Assembly: GCA_965233665.1 (NCBI GenBank)
Contig: CBDDTG010000065.1
Location: 19,657 to 83,656, forward strand
From: Bacterioplanes sp965233665
GTDB taxonomy: Bacteria > Pseudomonadota > Gammaproteobacteria > Pseudomonadales > Oceanobacteraceae
Direction of reading: 5' to 3'
Length of the DNA: 64,000 nt
In this document: positions 33,136 to 40,787 of the stretch, in pieces
Position numbering within the stretch: position 1 is the stretch's first letter
Layout of the letters: each line of letters opens with the position of its first letter
Translations under genes and position numbers: made by a program
Notes under the pieces: generated by a model
Seen by the model: only the letters and a program-made list of their open reading frames with translations
Database searches by the model: none
Told to the model about the DNA's origin: nothing

Positions 33136-33678
33136 CTATGTCCTGCCGTACAGAACATCATTCCGGTGCTCCCAGAACTCATAGAGGTCAGAGCGAGTTT
33201 GTATGATCAGTTCGAAGATTTTTTGAAGAGACTCTCCAGTAAACTGGACATACTCTTGTTGCATTCCCTTTTTTGACATTCGGAGACGAACGTAGGTAAA
33301 TCCGTCCTCATTTGTACTTTCCCAATTAGCATGGACCACTAAATTTCGCAGCCGTGCACACTCCCTGAGATCCGCTAGGAGCTTATCGTACCCATTGAGA
33401 CGACTGGTCATGCCGATTTGAAAGTCGTCGCAAAATCTCTGCAGTAGATCGACTTTAGATGAATAGTTCATTTTGTTCAGGACTATAAGTCCAGTCGCAT
33501 CGGTTCGGTCTGTGAAGCTCTCACAAAGAACCGAATCCAGAGTACTCTCCAGCGAATTGAAGTACATCACGATCATTCCGATATAAGGCAGGGCGTTATC
33601 TAAATATTCTTCTGCCTTATCCTCGTCCTCAATTTCGTGGGGGAGGTGCTGAATGAACTGCTTCAACTTGGTCTTCAT
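33136..33678 (-). CDS. HEPN-like hypothetical protein, integron cassette gene
   Basis: 180 residues from ATG 33678 (GAGGGAG upstream). The frame extends to 33717, but the earlier ATG lies inside an attC-like site. Helical protein with the motif ECARLRNLVVHANW near residue 120; RNxxxH is the catalytic motif of HEPN RNases. Other helices: LDNALPYIGMIVMYFNSLES and ESLQKIFELIIQTRSDLYEF. HEPN proteins act as RNases in toxin-antitoxin and phage-defence systems, or simply bind nucleic acid. No partner nucleotidyltransferase is adjacent. Function inferred from motif only. Confidence 0.65.
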   Translation of the reverse strand: MKTKLKQFIQHLPHEIEDEDKAEEYLDNALPYIGMIVMYFNSLESTLDSVLCESFTDRTDATGLIVLNKMNYSSKVDLLQRFCDDFQIGMTSRLNGYDKLLADLRECARLRNLVVHANWESTNEDGFTYVRLRMSKKGMQQEYVQFTGESLQKIFELIIQTRSDLYEFWEHRNDVLYGRT

Positions 33679-33699
33679 TCGCGCTCTGGCTCCCTCTAA

Positions 33700-33760
33700 A
33701 CGTAACGCCTTTAGCATGTGCGGCTACGCAGTAGCCGTCGCATGCCTAAACTTGTTACAT
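33700..33760 (-). other. attC-like site (61 bp)
   Basis: Minus sense: ATGTAAC (33754-33760) and GTTACGT (33700-33706). The interior is a strong imperfect palindrome, TTAGGCATGCGACGGCTAC facing GTAGCCGCACATGCTAA. Classical size and structure for an attC. It overlaps the false 5' extension of the HEPN-like gene. Confidence 0.85.
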
Positions 33761-33778
33761 GGTCACTAACCTTGAAGG

Positions 33779-33976
33779 TTAAGATGGTGTCCATTGACTA
33801 ATTTCATATTCGTACGCCCAGAAATCGGCTTCAAAAGGCTCCAGCTCAGTCAATATTTCTATGCGGAGGCCAATCTTCTTTGGCATAAATTTCTTTGCGG
33901 CCTCTTTAGCATCTTCAAATGTCGAATAGTAGAAGACTTCTTTTCCTGCGTAGAGCCTGTAATTTTCTTCGATCAT
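33779..33976 (-). CDS. Small hypothetical cassette protein
   Basis: 65 residues from ATG 33976 (MIEENYRLYAGKEVFYYSTF then EDAKEAAKKFMPKKIGLRIE). An upstream in-frame ATG at 33985 is in the RepC sequence. Acidic and aromatic-rich with no signal peptide; the size is typical of cassette proteins. It shares its first codons (ATG ATC GAA GAA) and upstream region with the gene at 35271, which points to a duplicated leader. Function unknown. Confidence 0.55.
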   Translation of the reverse strand: MIEENYRLYAGKEVFYYSTFEDAKEAAKKFMPKKIGLRIEILTELEPFEADFWAYEYEISQWTPS

Positions 33977-34225
33977 GCTTTCCATTTGGCAGTTTAATCG
34001 TGTGTGTGCCTATCTTTCCAGCTAGAAACATTCGAGCTATCTCTGCCAGTCTATTGATTTACAACTGGATATCTTCCTTTCTTTCACATTCCCTCCTGGA
34101 AAAAACGTGCTTGCCTGCCATCCGCGCCTCAAAGTTCTGGTGCTCAAAGGCTAACTCACTGATTTTTCTGACGTTTAAGCTACCACTCTGGGGAAATACA
34201 GGCAAGCCAACTGGAAAAGCGTGCC
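33977..34225 (-). repeat. RepC copy 2 (decayed coding fragment), leader of left cassette arm
   Basis: Minus sense reads GSLNVRKISELAFEHQNFEA then RMAGKHVFSRRECERKEDIQ, a stop, then LAEIARMFLAGKIGTHTIKL, and runs into the start codon of the gene at 33976. It parallels the copy at 34982-35270 in opposite orientation. Confidence 0.7.
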
Positions 34226-34301
34226 AGTTTTTTGTTATTCCAAGGGGGCAGGGGTAGGTGTCTCGTTTGTGCCCTCCGTATCTGCTTTTTTCCGCTAAAT
34301 T

Positions 34302-34530
34302 CTATGCCCTCTTTGAGGGATCTTATCCCTCACGCAGGGCTGGCGAACTCCCTGCTTTGCGCTGCACAGGCCGTGAATCCTTCGTTGCCAATGCTGTGGT
34401 CGCCGCAACGCCAACAGCCTGCATCCCGGCAGGATGTTGGCTGGTGCTGCCGTCCGGGCAGCCCCTGCGGGCACAGCCATTGCCAACTCAGGCGTCCTGC
34501 TAAGGCGCGAAAAACCTAGGCGCGAGAGCG
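34302..34530 (+). repeat. RepA repeat, short form
   Basis: Plus sense: hairpin TTGAGGGATCTTATCCCTCA, junction GCGAACTCCCTGCTTTGCGC, stem GCCAACAGCCTGCATCCCGG with GCAGGATGTTGGC, second hairpin GCTGCCGTCCGGGCAGC, tail CAGGCGTCCTGCTAAGGCGC. Confidence 0.88.
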
Positions 34531-34715
34531 AGTAGGTGGCTGCAGGGTTTAGAAACTTGGGTGGGAGTCCGGTTTGTTTCTGCCAGCAGACTTAAATGCC
34601 GCTATCAGTAAGCTTTCTTATGATGACTGTCCCGTTTGTCTTGTCGCAATTTATAGGTAGTAAGTGAGCATTTTGGCCGTGCTTGTGTATCAAGATGCTC
34701 TTAGAGCCAAACCCT

Positions 34716-34950
34716 ATGCCCTCCTTGAGGGATCTTATCCCTCACGCCGGGCGGGCGAGCTCCCTGCTTTGCGCTGCGCAGGCCGTGAATCCTGAGCTGC
34801 CAATGCTGTGGTCGCCGCACCGCCAACAGCCTGCATCCCGGCAGGATGTTGGCTGGTGCTGCCATCCGGGCAGCCCCTGCGGGCACAGCCATTGCCCACT
34901 CAGGCGGCCTGCTGAGGCGCGGAAAACCAAGGCGCGAGAGCGAGTTGAAA
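34716..34950 (+). repeat. RepA repeat, short form
   Basis: Plus sense with the same modules as the copy at 34302 and tail CAGGCGGCCTGCTGAGGCGC. The two copies stand in direct orientation about 190 bp apart between the two cassette arms. Confidence 0.88.
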
Positions 34951-34981
34951 AATTAGAGCGACTGTTACGACGGCGCTGCTC

Positions 34982-35270
34982 CTAAGCAGCCGACATTTTG
35001 TGTCGCCCAGCAGCCTTGCCAGTAGACTCGCCCAGTGATAGCTTAACATCAACAATATCAACAGCTTGAAATCTAAAGGCCCGAGCTGCGAGGCCAGCGG
35101 CTAAAGGGATAGTTGGAATGCACGTTTTTCCAAGAGGGAATGTGAAAGAAAGGAAGATATCCAGCTGCAAATCAATAGCTTGGCAGAGATAGCTCGAATG
35201 GCTCTAGCTGGAAAAACAGGCACGCACACTATTAAGCTGTTAGCACCCAAGGAAGTATCGGAATAATAAG
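34982..35270 (+). repeat. RepC copy 3 (decayed coding fragment), leader of right cassette arm
   Basis: Plus sense reads SPSDSLTSTISTA-stop-NLK, and after one frame change EDIQLQINSLAEIARMALAG and THTIKLLAPKEVSE, ending TAA 35264-35266, four bases before the next ATG. GTTAGCA at 35239-35245 also resembles a cassette boundary (GTTRRRY), but may be chance. Confidence 0.65.
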
Positions 35271-36533
35271 ATGATCGAAGAACTATACTCAGTTGTAGAA
35301 GAAAAGTATTTTTCATCAGGCGACTTCAATGGAATGCCAATTTATGAATTGGCAGGCATCTTTGATATTAGCGATGAAGCTTTTAAAGCTTCGATTCGGC
35401 AGGCTATCGAAGATGAAATCTTGACTGCTCGCTTTGAGGGTAACCCTCATATAAGAGCTTTTTCAAAAATTCCAAAAGATAAAGTGCTTGAGGGATTCGA
35501 TGTCGCAGAATACCCCGGCGACACATGCCTATACCCTCATGAAAAAAAGCTGGCTAGCTCGGAGAAATTAGCCGCATATAGTGAAGCACCCTACGAAATG
35601 GAGCTTGCCAAAGGTGCTGGCCAACTCGATTTTAGAACTTTTGATTTGTCAGTTTTGGAATATTACCGAAACGATCCTCGTTATTCATATAAAACCGACT
35701 TCATTCATGGGCAAATATGCATCACTGATGAATATTTTGAGTCTGATAGTGTCCCAGAACATGATCAAGTACTACTTCAAACATTTGGCTTTGCCTACGA
35801 CGATGATCTAAACAGATATGTCGCAGTATTTTTGCGATACCTAGGTAATCTTAGTGCTGAACATCAGAAGGTTTGGGCAGCAAAGGAAGTAAAAGGAGAT
35901 ATTAAGCTACACCCTGATTATTACGCTTCAAGTATATTGGGTTTGTGGGGCACTCGAATGTCCATTTTCAGAGCATTTACTCAAGAATTAAAAATTATCA
36001 ATGAAATGAGTGCCTTGATCGGAAAGCCTGCTCTCTTTCGAAATAGCTTTGATGAAGAACCACCCAAAGACTTTGGCTTTCTTTTGCGTCCTACACAAGC
36101 TGAATTTAATAACTTTATGCTGTTGTTGGATAAAATGATGTCCGACAACATCAACAAAAAATTCTTTGAAGACGATGTAGAGCTTGAGGATGAAGAAGAG
36201 AGGGGGGATGGGAAAATCGTCGTGAAGCCTAAAGGCACTATACAAATACTTGAGGCGTGGGTTAATAAGTATTTCAAGTCTGTAGACCCGACACCAATTG
36301 AAGAAATGATGAAAACCTTTAGAAAGGTGAGGCAGCTCCGTCAAAAGCCAGCTCACAAAGTCAATATCGACTCTTTCGATCAGGAGCTATTCAAAAAGCA
36401 GAGAGAAATTGTTGTAAATGCCTATGGCTCAGTCCGAACATTAAGGCAAATTTTGGCAAATCATCCAAAAGTCAGAGTGAATCCTCCAAAAATATGCGAG
36501 CAGCTATTTAATGGGGAAATATGGGACATATAA
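35271..36533 (+). CDS. Large hypothetical cassette protein with HEPN-like motif
   Basis: 420 residues, A+T-rich compared with core genes. No recognised family. The N-terminus (MIEELYSVVEEKYFSSGDFN) is followed by a region about 100-200 with charged helices, then LHPDYYASSILGLWGTRMSI and an acidic run VELEDEEERGDG near residue 308. The C-terminal segment FRKVRQLRQKPAHKVNIDSF contains R-x4-H, as in HEPN RNase motifs, within a helical context. Cytosolic. Followed by an attC-like site 4 bp after the stop, so it is a gene cassette. A nuclease or defence role is only a possibility. Confidence 0.65.
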   Translation: MIEELYSVVEEKYFSSGDFNGMPIYELAGIFDISDEAFKASIRQAIEDEILTARFEGNPHIRAFSKIPKDKVLEGFDVAEYPGDTCLYPHEKKLASSEKLAAYSEAPYEMELAKGAGQLDFRTFDLSVLEYYRNDPRYSYKTDFIHGQICITDEYFESDSVPEHDQVLLQTFGFAYDDDLNRYVAVFLRYLGNLSAEHQKVWAAKEVKGDIKLHPDYYASSILGLWGTRMSIFRAFTQELKIINEMSALIGKPALFRNSFDEEPPKDFGFLLRPTQAEFNNFMLLLDKMMSDNINKKFFEDDVELEDEEERGDGKIVVKPKGTIQILEAWVNKYFKSVDPTPIEEMMKTFRKVRQLRQKPAHKVNIDSFDQELFKKQREIVVNAYGSVRTLRQILANHPKVRVNPPKICEQLFNGEIWDI

Positions 36534-36536
36534 ATG

Positions 36537-36618
36537 TGCTAACAAGCGGCTGCTGTCGGACTGGTAAAAGCTCCGGTTTCACCTCCACTTTTACCAGTCT
36601 CAGAGCCGGGCGTTATGC
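36537..36618 (+). other. attC-like site (82 bp)
   Basis: TGCTAAC (36537-36543) and GTTATGC (36612-36618) with GGACTGGTAAAAG facing CTTTTACCAGTC in a perfect inner stem, plus AAGCGGC/GCCGGGC outer pairing. Directly after the 35271 gene. Confidence 0.85.
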
Positions 36619-36651
36619 CCTGTTCGTGACCACGATGGAAACCAGTATTAA

Positions 36652-37500
36652 ATGAAGGTTGATTTCGAAGAAAAAACATATGAGAGCTATTTCAATAATG
36701 AATTGAACTCAAAATCATCTGTATATTTCCCACCTGGACAAGTATTGGAAGGGGTGCTGGGCTTTGACGCTGCATCAAACTCTAAAAATAGACAGCTCTG
36801 GAAAGCACTTGGCTACCCATTTTGGTTTTTTCCGCGCTTTTCTGGAGTAAATCTATTAGATATAGCTAGTGAGTTAGAGCAGAATCTAGAATATATCATT
36901 AACAAAATCCCGAGAATAAAAACTAATATTTTGCTGCAATATAAAAGACCAGAATATATAACTACCGCAAATGGAAAAGAGTGGGGTCACTGGAAAAAAG
37001 AATACTATCGATATCATGTATATAAAGAGCAGCATGAGATACTTTCAAAAATTGAGCAATCGTTTGGTGATAAAGCCCTAGTTTTGTATGCTTCCCCAGC
37101 TATAAAAAGCATGGCTGAACTTGTAGATCTAAAGCTGAAAAGAAAAATTATTGATAACTCAAACTTTCAAAAAGCATCAAAGCTTAATGGCCATTCAAAA
37201 AATACATATACCCGCGCGGGTCATGATTCAATTGCCTTCAGTGAGCCGGAAAAGCTTGAAAATATTGATTTAATTTCAGAGTTGGGAAGTCTTGAGGCAG
37301 TACATGATATGAATAATAAACAATTCGTTTCTTATAGCGGGAAATTGATATCTAATAATATGGAGTACTCAAAGACGTTTAACAAACTAATGAATGAATA
37401 TGACGAGTACAAACAGTATTCGATGATCTATTCATTCTTAACCATGAAGGTATTTCGAGAATTAACAGGAATCCAATGGGCTTTAGGTATTCAGGCATAA
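36652..37500 (+). CDS. Hypothetical cassette protein
   Basis: 282 residues, strongly A+T-rich. The sequence KTNILLQYKRPEYITTANGK contains Q-x-K after a hydrophobic strand, which may be part of a PDDEXK-type nuclease core, with SVYFPPGQVLEGVLGFDAAS as a possible preceding strand. The C-terminal half is helical (FNKLMNEYDEYKQYSMIYSF). No signal or membrane region. Its stop codon overlaps the attC-like site, as expected for a cassette gene. The nuclease idea is weak. Function unknown. Confidence 0.65.
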   Translation: MKVDFEEKTYESYFNNELNSKSSVYFPPGQVLEGVLGFDAASNSKNRQLWKALGYPFWFFPRFSGVNLLDIASELEQNLEYIINKIPRIKTNILLQYKRPEYITTANGKEWGHWKKEYYRYHVYKEQHEILSKIEQSFGDKALVLYASPAIKSMAELVDLKLKRKIIDNSNFQKASKLNGHSKNTYTRAGHDSIAFSEPEKLENIDLISELGSLEAVHDMNNKQFVSYSGKLISNNMEYSKTFNKLMNEYDEYKQYSMIYSFLTMKVFRELTGIQWALGIQA

Positions 37501-37569
37501 CAAGGCAATTGACTTCGCGCCTGCGGCGCCGGACGCTCGTACCTCGCGCCGGTTATTGCGGCGTTAGCA
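37495..37569 (+). other. attC-like site (75 bp)
   Basis: GCATAAC (37495-37501) and GTTAGCA (37563-37569) with CAAGGCAATTGACTTCGCGC facing GCGCCGGTTATTGCGGCG. This end pattern (ATAACAAGGC...GGCGTTAGC) is typical of marine cassette arrays. Confidence 0.88.
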
Positions 37570-37584
37570 GTACAAGGATAGGTC

Positions 37585-37645
37585 ATGAGCATTCTGCAAA
37601 ATGCACTAGATTCGATAGCGATTGGATTAGGACAACAAGCCAGAA
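37585..37645 (+). pseudogene. Start of a further cassette gene cut by RepA
   Basis: After the attC site, AAGGATAGGTC leads to an ATG at 37585 and MSILQNALDSIAIGLGQQAR. The sequence then turns into RepA-associated DNA. This looks like the first 20 codons of a third right-arm cassette gene lost by recombination or insertion. Confidence 0.5.
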
Positions 37646-37689
37646 ACCCACCCCAACTCCTAGACCAACTCGCTAAACCCTCGGTTTCG

Positions 37690-37920
37690 CGCCTAGGTTT
37701 TCCGCGCCTTAGCAGGCCGCCTGAGTGGGCAATGGCTGTGCCCGCAGGGGCTGCCCGGACGGCAGCACCAGCCAACATCCTGCCGGGATGCAGGCTGTTG
37801 GCGTTGCGGCGACCACAGCATTGGCAACTCAGGAATTACGGCCTGCGCAGCGCAAAGCAGGGAGCTCGCCCGCCCGGCGTGAGGGATAAGATCCCTCAAG
37901 GAGGGCATAGGGCTTAGCGG
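37690..37920 (-). repeat. RepA repeat, right flank of the cassette cluster
   Basis: Minus sense, short form: tail CGCCTTAGCAGGCCGCCTGA, stem GCCAACATCCTGCCGGGATG, hairpin GTGAGGGATAAGATCCCTCA. It is in inverted orientation relative to the copy at 31530. Confidence 0.88.
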
Positions 37921-37934
37921 AAAAAAACAGATAC

Positions 37935-37960
37935 GGGGTCAGAGCTTAAGCTCTGACCCC
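37935..37960. repeat. 26-bp perfect palindrome
   Basis: GGGGTCAGAGCTT and AAGCTCTGACCCC form a complete dyad with no loop spacer. Similar GGGGTCAGAG dyads occur near RAYT-type transposases in other gammaproteobacteria, as I recall. Confidence 0.85.
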
Positions 37961-38123
37961 AGCTACGGAAGCGAATGCCTAGCAAAAACTGCCTCAATGT
38001 ACGCTTTCAGTCGCTCGACCACCCAGCGCAAGGGATCATAAGACGAGAGTCTTTTAAAACACTAACCCATCAATCATCAGGCCTTTTCGTTTAGCGCAGA
38101 AAAAATGCGCCGCACCAGCTCCT

Positions 38124-39542
38124 CTATCGTATCCCCAACTTCTTCATCCTTGACCTTAACGTCGATTCCGGCAACTCCAATAACGCCGCCGCGCCCTGTT
38201 TGCCGCCCACCACGCCTTGGCAATAATCCAGCGCTTGCAAAATATGTTGGCGTTCAGCATCGGCCATCGACAGCGGTCGGCTGCCGCTGCTTACCGGTTG
38301 AATATCACTGTTTAATGCCGGCAAGCGCAGTTCGCTGTGGCCGAGAATGAGGGCATGCTCAAGCACATTTACCAGCTCGCGCACGTTGCCTGGCCAGTGG
38401 TATTGCATTAATTGCTGCAGTTGCGTCGGTGGTAGGGTGGGCAGCGGTTTATTTAAGCGCTTGGATAAGCGCTGTAAATAATGCTGGGTTAATAGTGGAA
38501 TATCGCTACGGCGTTCACGTAAGGGCGGTACTTGCAGTGGAAAGACATTGAGGCGGAAGTAGAGGTCGGCACGAAACAAACCGTCACGCACCATGGCGCT
38601 GAGGTCGCGGTGGGTGGCAGCCATCACACGCACGTCGACTTTTAATGTATTTTCACTGCCTAGGCGTTGTATCTCGCCATTTTGCAAAGCACGCAGTAAT
38701 TTCACTTGGGCGGCAGCCGAAAGCTCGGCCACTTCGTCGAGAAACAGGGTGCCGCCATCGGCTTGTTCAAAACGTCCGGCTCGGCGTTGATGGGCGCCGG
38801 TAAAGGCGCCGCGCTCATGACCGAATAATTCACTTTCTAACAAGGTGTCGCTGAGAGCGCCGCAGTTGACCTTCACCAAGGTGCGTTGATGGCGATGGCT
38901 TAAGCGGTGCACGGCTTCGGCCACCAGTTCTTTACCGGTGCCGCTTTCGCCTTGAATCAATACACAGCTGGGTGTTGGGGCGACTTGGCGAATGGCCTCG
39001 TCAAGCAGGCGCATGGGTTCGCTTTGGCCCAGCAGCTCGGTGCCTTGGCGCTGTTGCTGTAATTCTTCTTGCAGGTAGCGGTTTTCGAACTGCAGGTACT
39101 GCTTTAATTGTTGCACTTCGCGCAGTGCGGCTTTTAATGAGCGCTGTTGCTCTAAGCGCTCGGTAATGTCTTTAAACACCACCACGGCGCCGGTGACTTG
39201 GTTGTTCTCGATGATGGCGGTGCTGGAGTATTCAACGGCAAAGCAGCTGCCGTCTTTGCGCCAGAACACTTCATGGTCACAGTGGGCGGCCTGGCCTGTG
39301 ATTAACGTTTGATAGATGGGGCAGTCGGTGTGGGGGTAGTGGCTGCCATCGGCATGGCTGTGGTGGTGAAACTGGTGAATGGTTTGGCCTTGAATTTCAC
39401 TTTGCAGCCAGCCAGTGAGGCGCTCGGCCGCTGGGTTAACAAAGGTGGCATGGCCTTGGGCATCCAGGCCATAAACCCCTTCCGACATAGACTCCAGAAT
39501 GCGCTGGTAGCGATGGGTCAGTTGCTGGTGTGACAGTGCCAT
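38124..39542 (-). CDS. PAS-domain sigma-54-dependent transcriptional activator
   Basis: 472 residues from ATG 39542. The frame is open to 39674, but this earlier segment looks non-native. A PAS domain comes first (YQRILESMSEGVYGLDAQGH, then ATFVNPAAERLTGW) with a histidine/cysteine-rich insert (FHHHSHADGSHYPHTDCPIY). The AAA+ domain has GESGTGKE (Walker A), ESELFGHERGAFTGA (GAFTGA, needed for sigma-54 contact) and GGTLFLDEVAELS (Walker B), plus the FRLNVFPLQVPPLRER motif. A Fis-type helix-turn-helix closes it (GAAALLELPESTLRSRMKKL). It would activate sigma-54 promoters; its target is unknown. It precedes the DUF2333 gene divergently. Confidence 0.92.
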   Translation of the reverse strand: MALSHQQLTHRYQRILESMSEGVYGLDAQGHATFVNPAAERLTGWLQSEIQGQTIHQFHHHSHADGSHYPHTDCPIYQTLITGQAAHCDHEVFWRKDGSCFAVEYSSTAIIENNQVTGAVVVFKDITERLEQQRSLKAALREVQQLKQYLQFENRYLQEELQQQRQGTELLGQSEPMRLLDEAIRQVAPTPSCVLIQGESGTGKELVAEAVHRLSHRHQRTLVKVNCGALSDTLLESELFGHERGAFTGAHQRRAGRFEQADGGTLFLDEVAELSAAAQVKLLRALQNGEIQRLGSENTLKVDVRVMAATHRDLSAMVRDGLFRADLYFRLNVFPLQVPPLRERRSDIPLLTQHYLQRLSKRLNKPLPTLPPTQLQQLMQYHWPGNVRELVNVLEHALILGHSELRLPALNSDIQPVSSGSRPLSMADAERQHILQALDYCQGVVGGKQGAAALLELPESTLRSRMKKLGIR

Positions 39543-39680
39543 AGAAGCGTCTAATACAGTGCAAAGTAGCCAGTATATCAATTTCGCTTGGCTTCTGGCG
39601 GCGGCGATAGCACTTGTCGCTATCGCGCCAGGCCAGTAGGCTTGGCCACATAGTGATAACGAGTTAGGAAGCAAACAGCT

Positions 39681-40730
39681 ATGAGCGGATTAAGAGATCG
39701 AATAGCAGACAACAAAGAGCGCTTGCGCGACTGGTGGAGCGATGGTGGTTTAGTACGCAAAGTCCTGTTGGCGGCACTGGTTCTGTATTTAGTGGGTGCT
39801 GTGATCATCGGCATTTATTGGAGCCAAGAGCCAGAGTCGTTTTCTGTTAAAGGCATTGCGCAGGAAAAAGCCGATGAGCTGGGCGTAGAGCCGGTGGTGG
39901 GCTTTACCACCACGGCCACGCTGATGAAAATTACCGATACCTTGCTGCACAAACCGGGTGGTTATTTAAACAATGCATTGTTGCCACCAGGAGTGTGGTT
40001 GGACAACATTCCACGCTGGGAATTTGGTGTGCTGGTGCAGGTTCGGGATTTCTCCCGTGCGCTGCGCAAAGACTTTAGCCGCTCGCAAAGCCAATCAACG
40101 GAAGATAAAGATTTGGCCATCGCCGAGCCGCAGTTTCACTTTGATGCCAAAAGCTGGGCTCTTCCTTCATCTGATGGCGAGTATCAGCGTGGCTTAACTG
40201 CGCTGGAGCGCTACTTGGAGCGGTTGGCAGATAAAGACGCCGGTGATGCGCAGTTTTATGCCCGCGCCGATAACCTGCGCCAATGGTTGCTGGATGTCGA
40301 AACCCGCTTGGGCAGTTTGTCGCAGCGTTTGAGTGCCTCGACGGGCAAGCGTCAGCTGAATACTAACCTGGCCGGTGACAGTGCTGCAGCACAGTCAACG
40401 CCGACGCCAGACGACGAAGAAATTAAAACGCCATGGACCGAAATCGACGACGTGTTTTACGAAGCTCGCGGCACCGCTTGGGCGCTGGCGCATATTTTGC
40501 GCGCCATTGAAGTGGATTTTCACGACATCTTAGAAAAGAAAAACGCTCTGGTGAGCTTACGCCAGATCATCCGTGAGCTGGAAGCCACACAAGAGCCACT
40601 GTGGTCGCCTGTGGTGTTAAATGGCAGTGGTTTTGGCATGTTTGCCAACCATTCTTTGGTAATGGCGTCGTACATCTCTCGCGCCAATGCCGCCATTTTG
40701 GATTTGCGTGAGCTGTTGTCGCAGGGCTGA
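39681..40730 (+). CDS. DUF2333 family protein
   Basis: 349 residues from ATG 39681 (AGGAAGCAAACAGCT upstream). One N-terminal membrane helix (VLLAALVLYLVGAVIIGIYW) is followed by a large periplasmic part with typical family segments: TATLMKITDTLLHKPGGYLN, GVWLDNIPRWEFGVLVQVRD, FYARADNLRQWLLDVETRLG and FYEARGTAWALAHILRAIEV. Known in many gammaproteobacteria with no assigned function. Monocistronic, with a terminator after the stop. Confidence 0.88.
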   Translation: MSGLRDRIADNKERLRDWWSDGGLVRKVLLAALVLYLVGAVIIGIYWSQEPESFSVKGIAQEKADELGVEPVVGFTTTATLMKITDTLLHKPGGYLNNALLPPGVWLDNIPRWEFGVLVQVRDFSRALRKDFSRSQSQSTEDKDLAIAEPQFHFDAKSWALPSSDGEYQRGLTALERYLERLADKDAGDAQFYARADNLRQWLLDVETRLGSLSQRLSASTGKRQLNTNLAGDSAAAQSTPTPDDEEIKTPWTEIDDVFYEARGTAWALAHILRAIEVDFHDILEKKNALVSLRQIIRELEATQEPLWSPVVLNGSGFGMFANHSLVMASYISRANAAILDLRELLSQG

Positions 40731-40757
40731 TGTCGAGCTGCAGCGTCAATCAATACG

Positions 40758-40787
40758 AAAGCCCGGTCGTTTGACCGGGCTTTTTTT
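40758..40787 (+). terminator. Terminator shared by DUF2333 and the convergent lipoprotein
   Basis: AAAGCCCGGTC-GTTT-GACCGGGCTTTTTTT, a 10-bp stem with flanking A and T runs. The lipoprotein stop lies in the T run. Confidence 0.92.

Noticed and set aside
33700..33717. ATG 33717 as start of the HEPN-like gene
   Set aside because: It lies within the palindromic attC-like site; ATG 33678 with GAGGGAG upstream is better placed.
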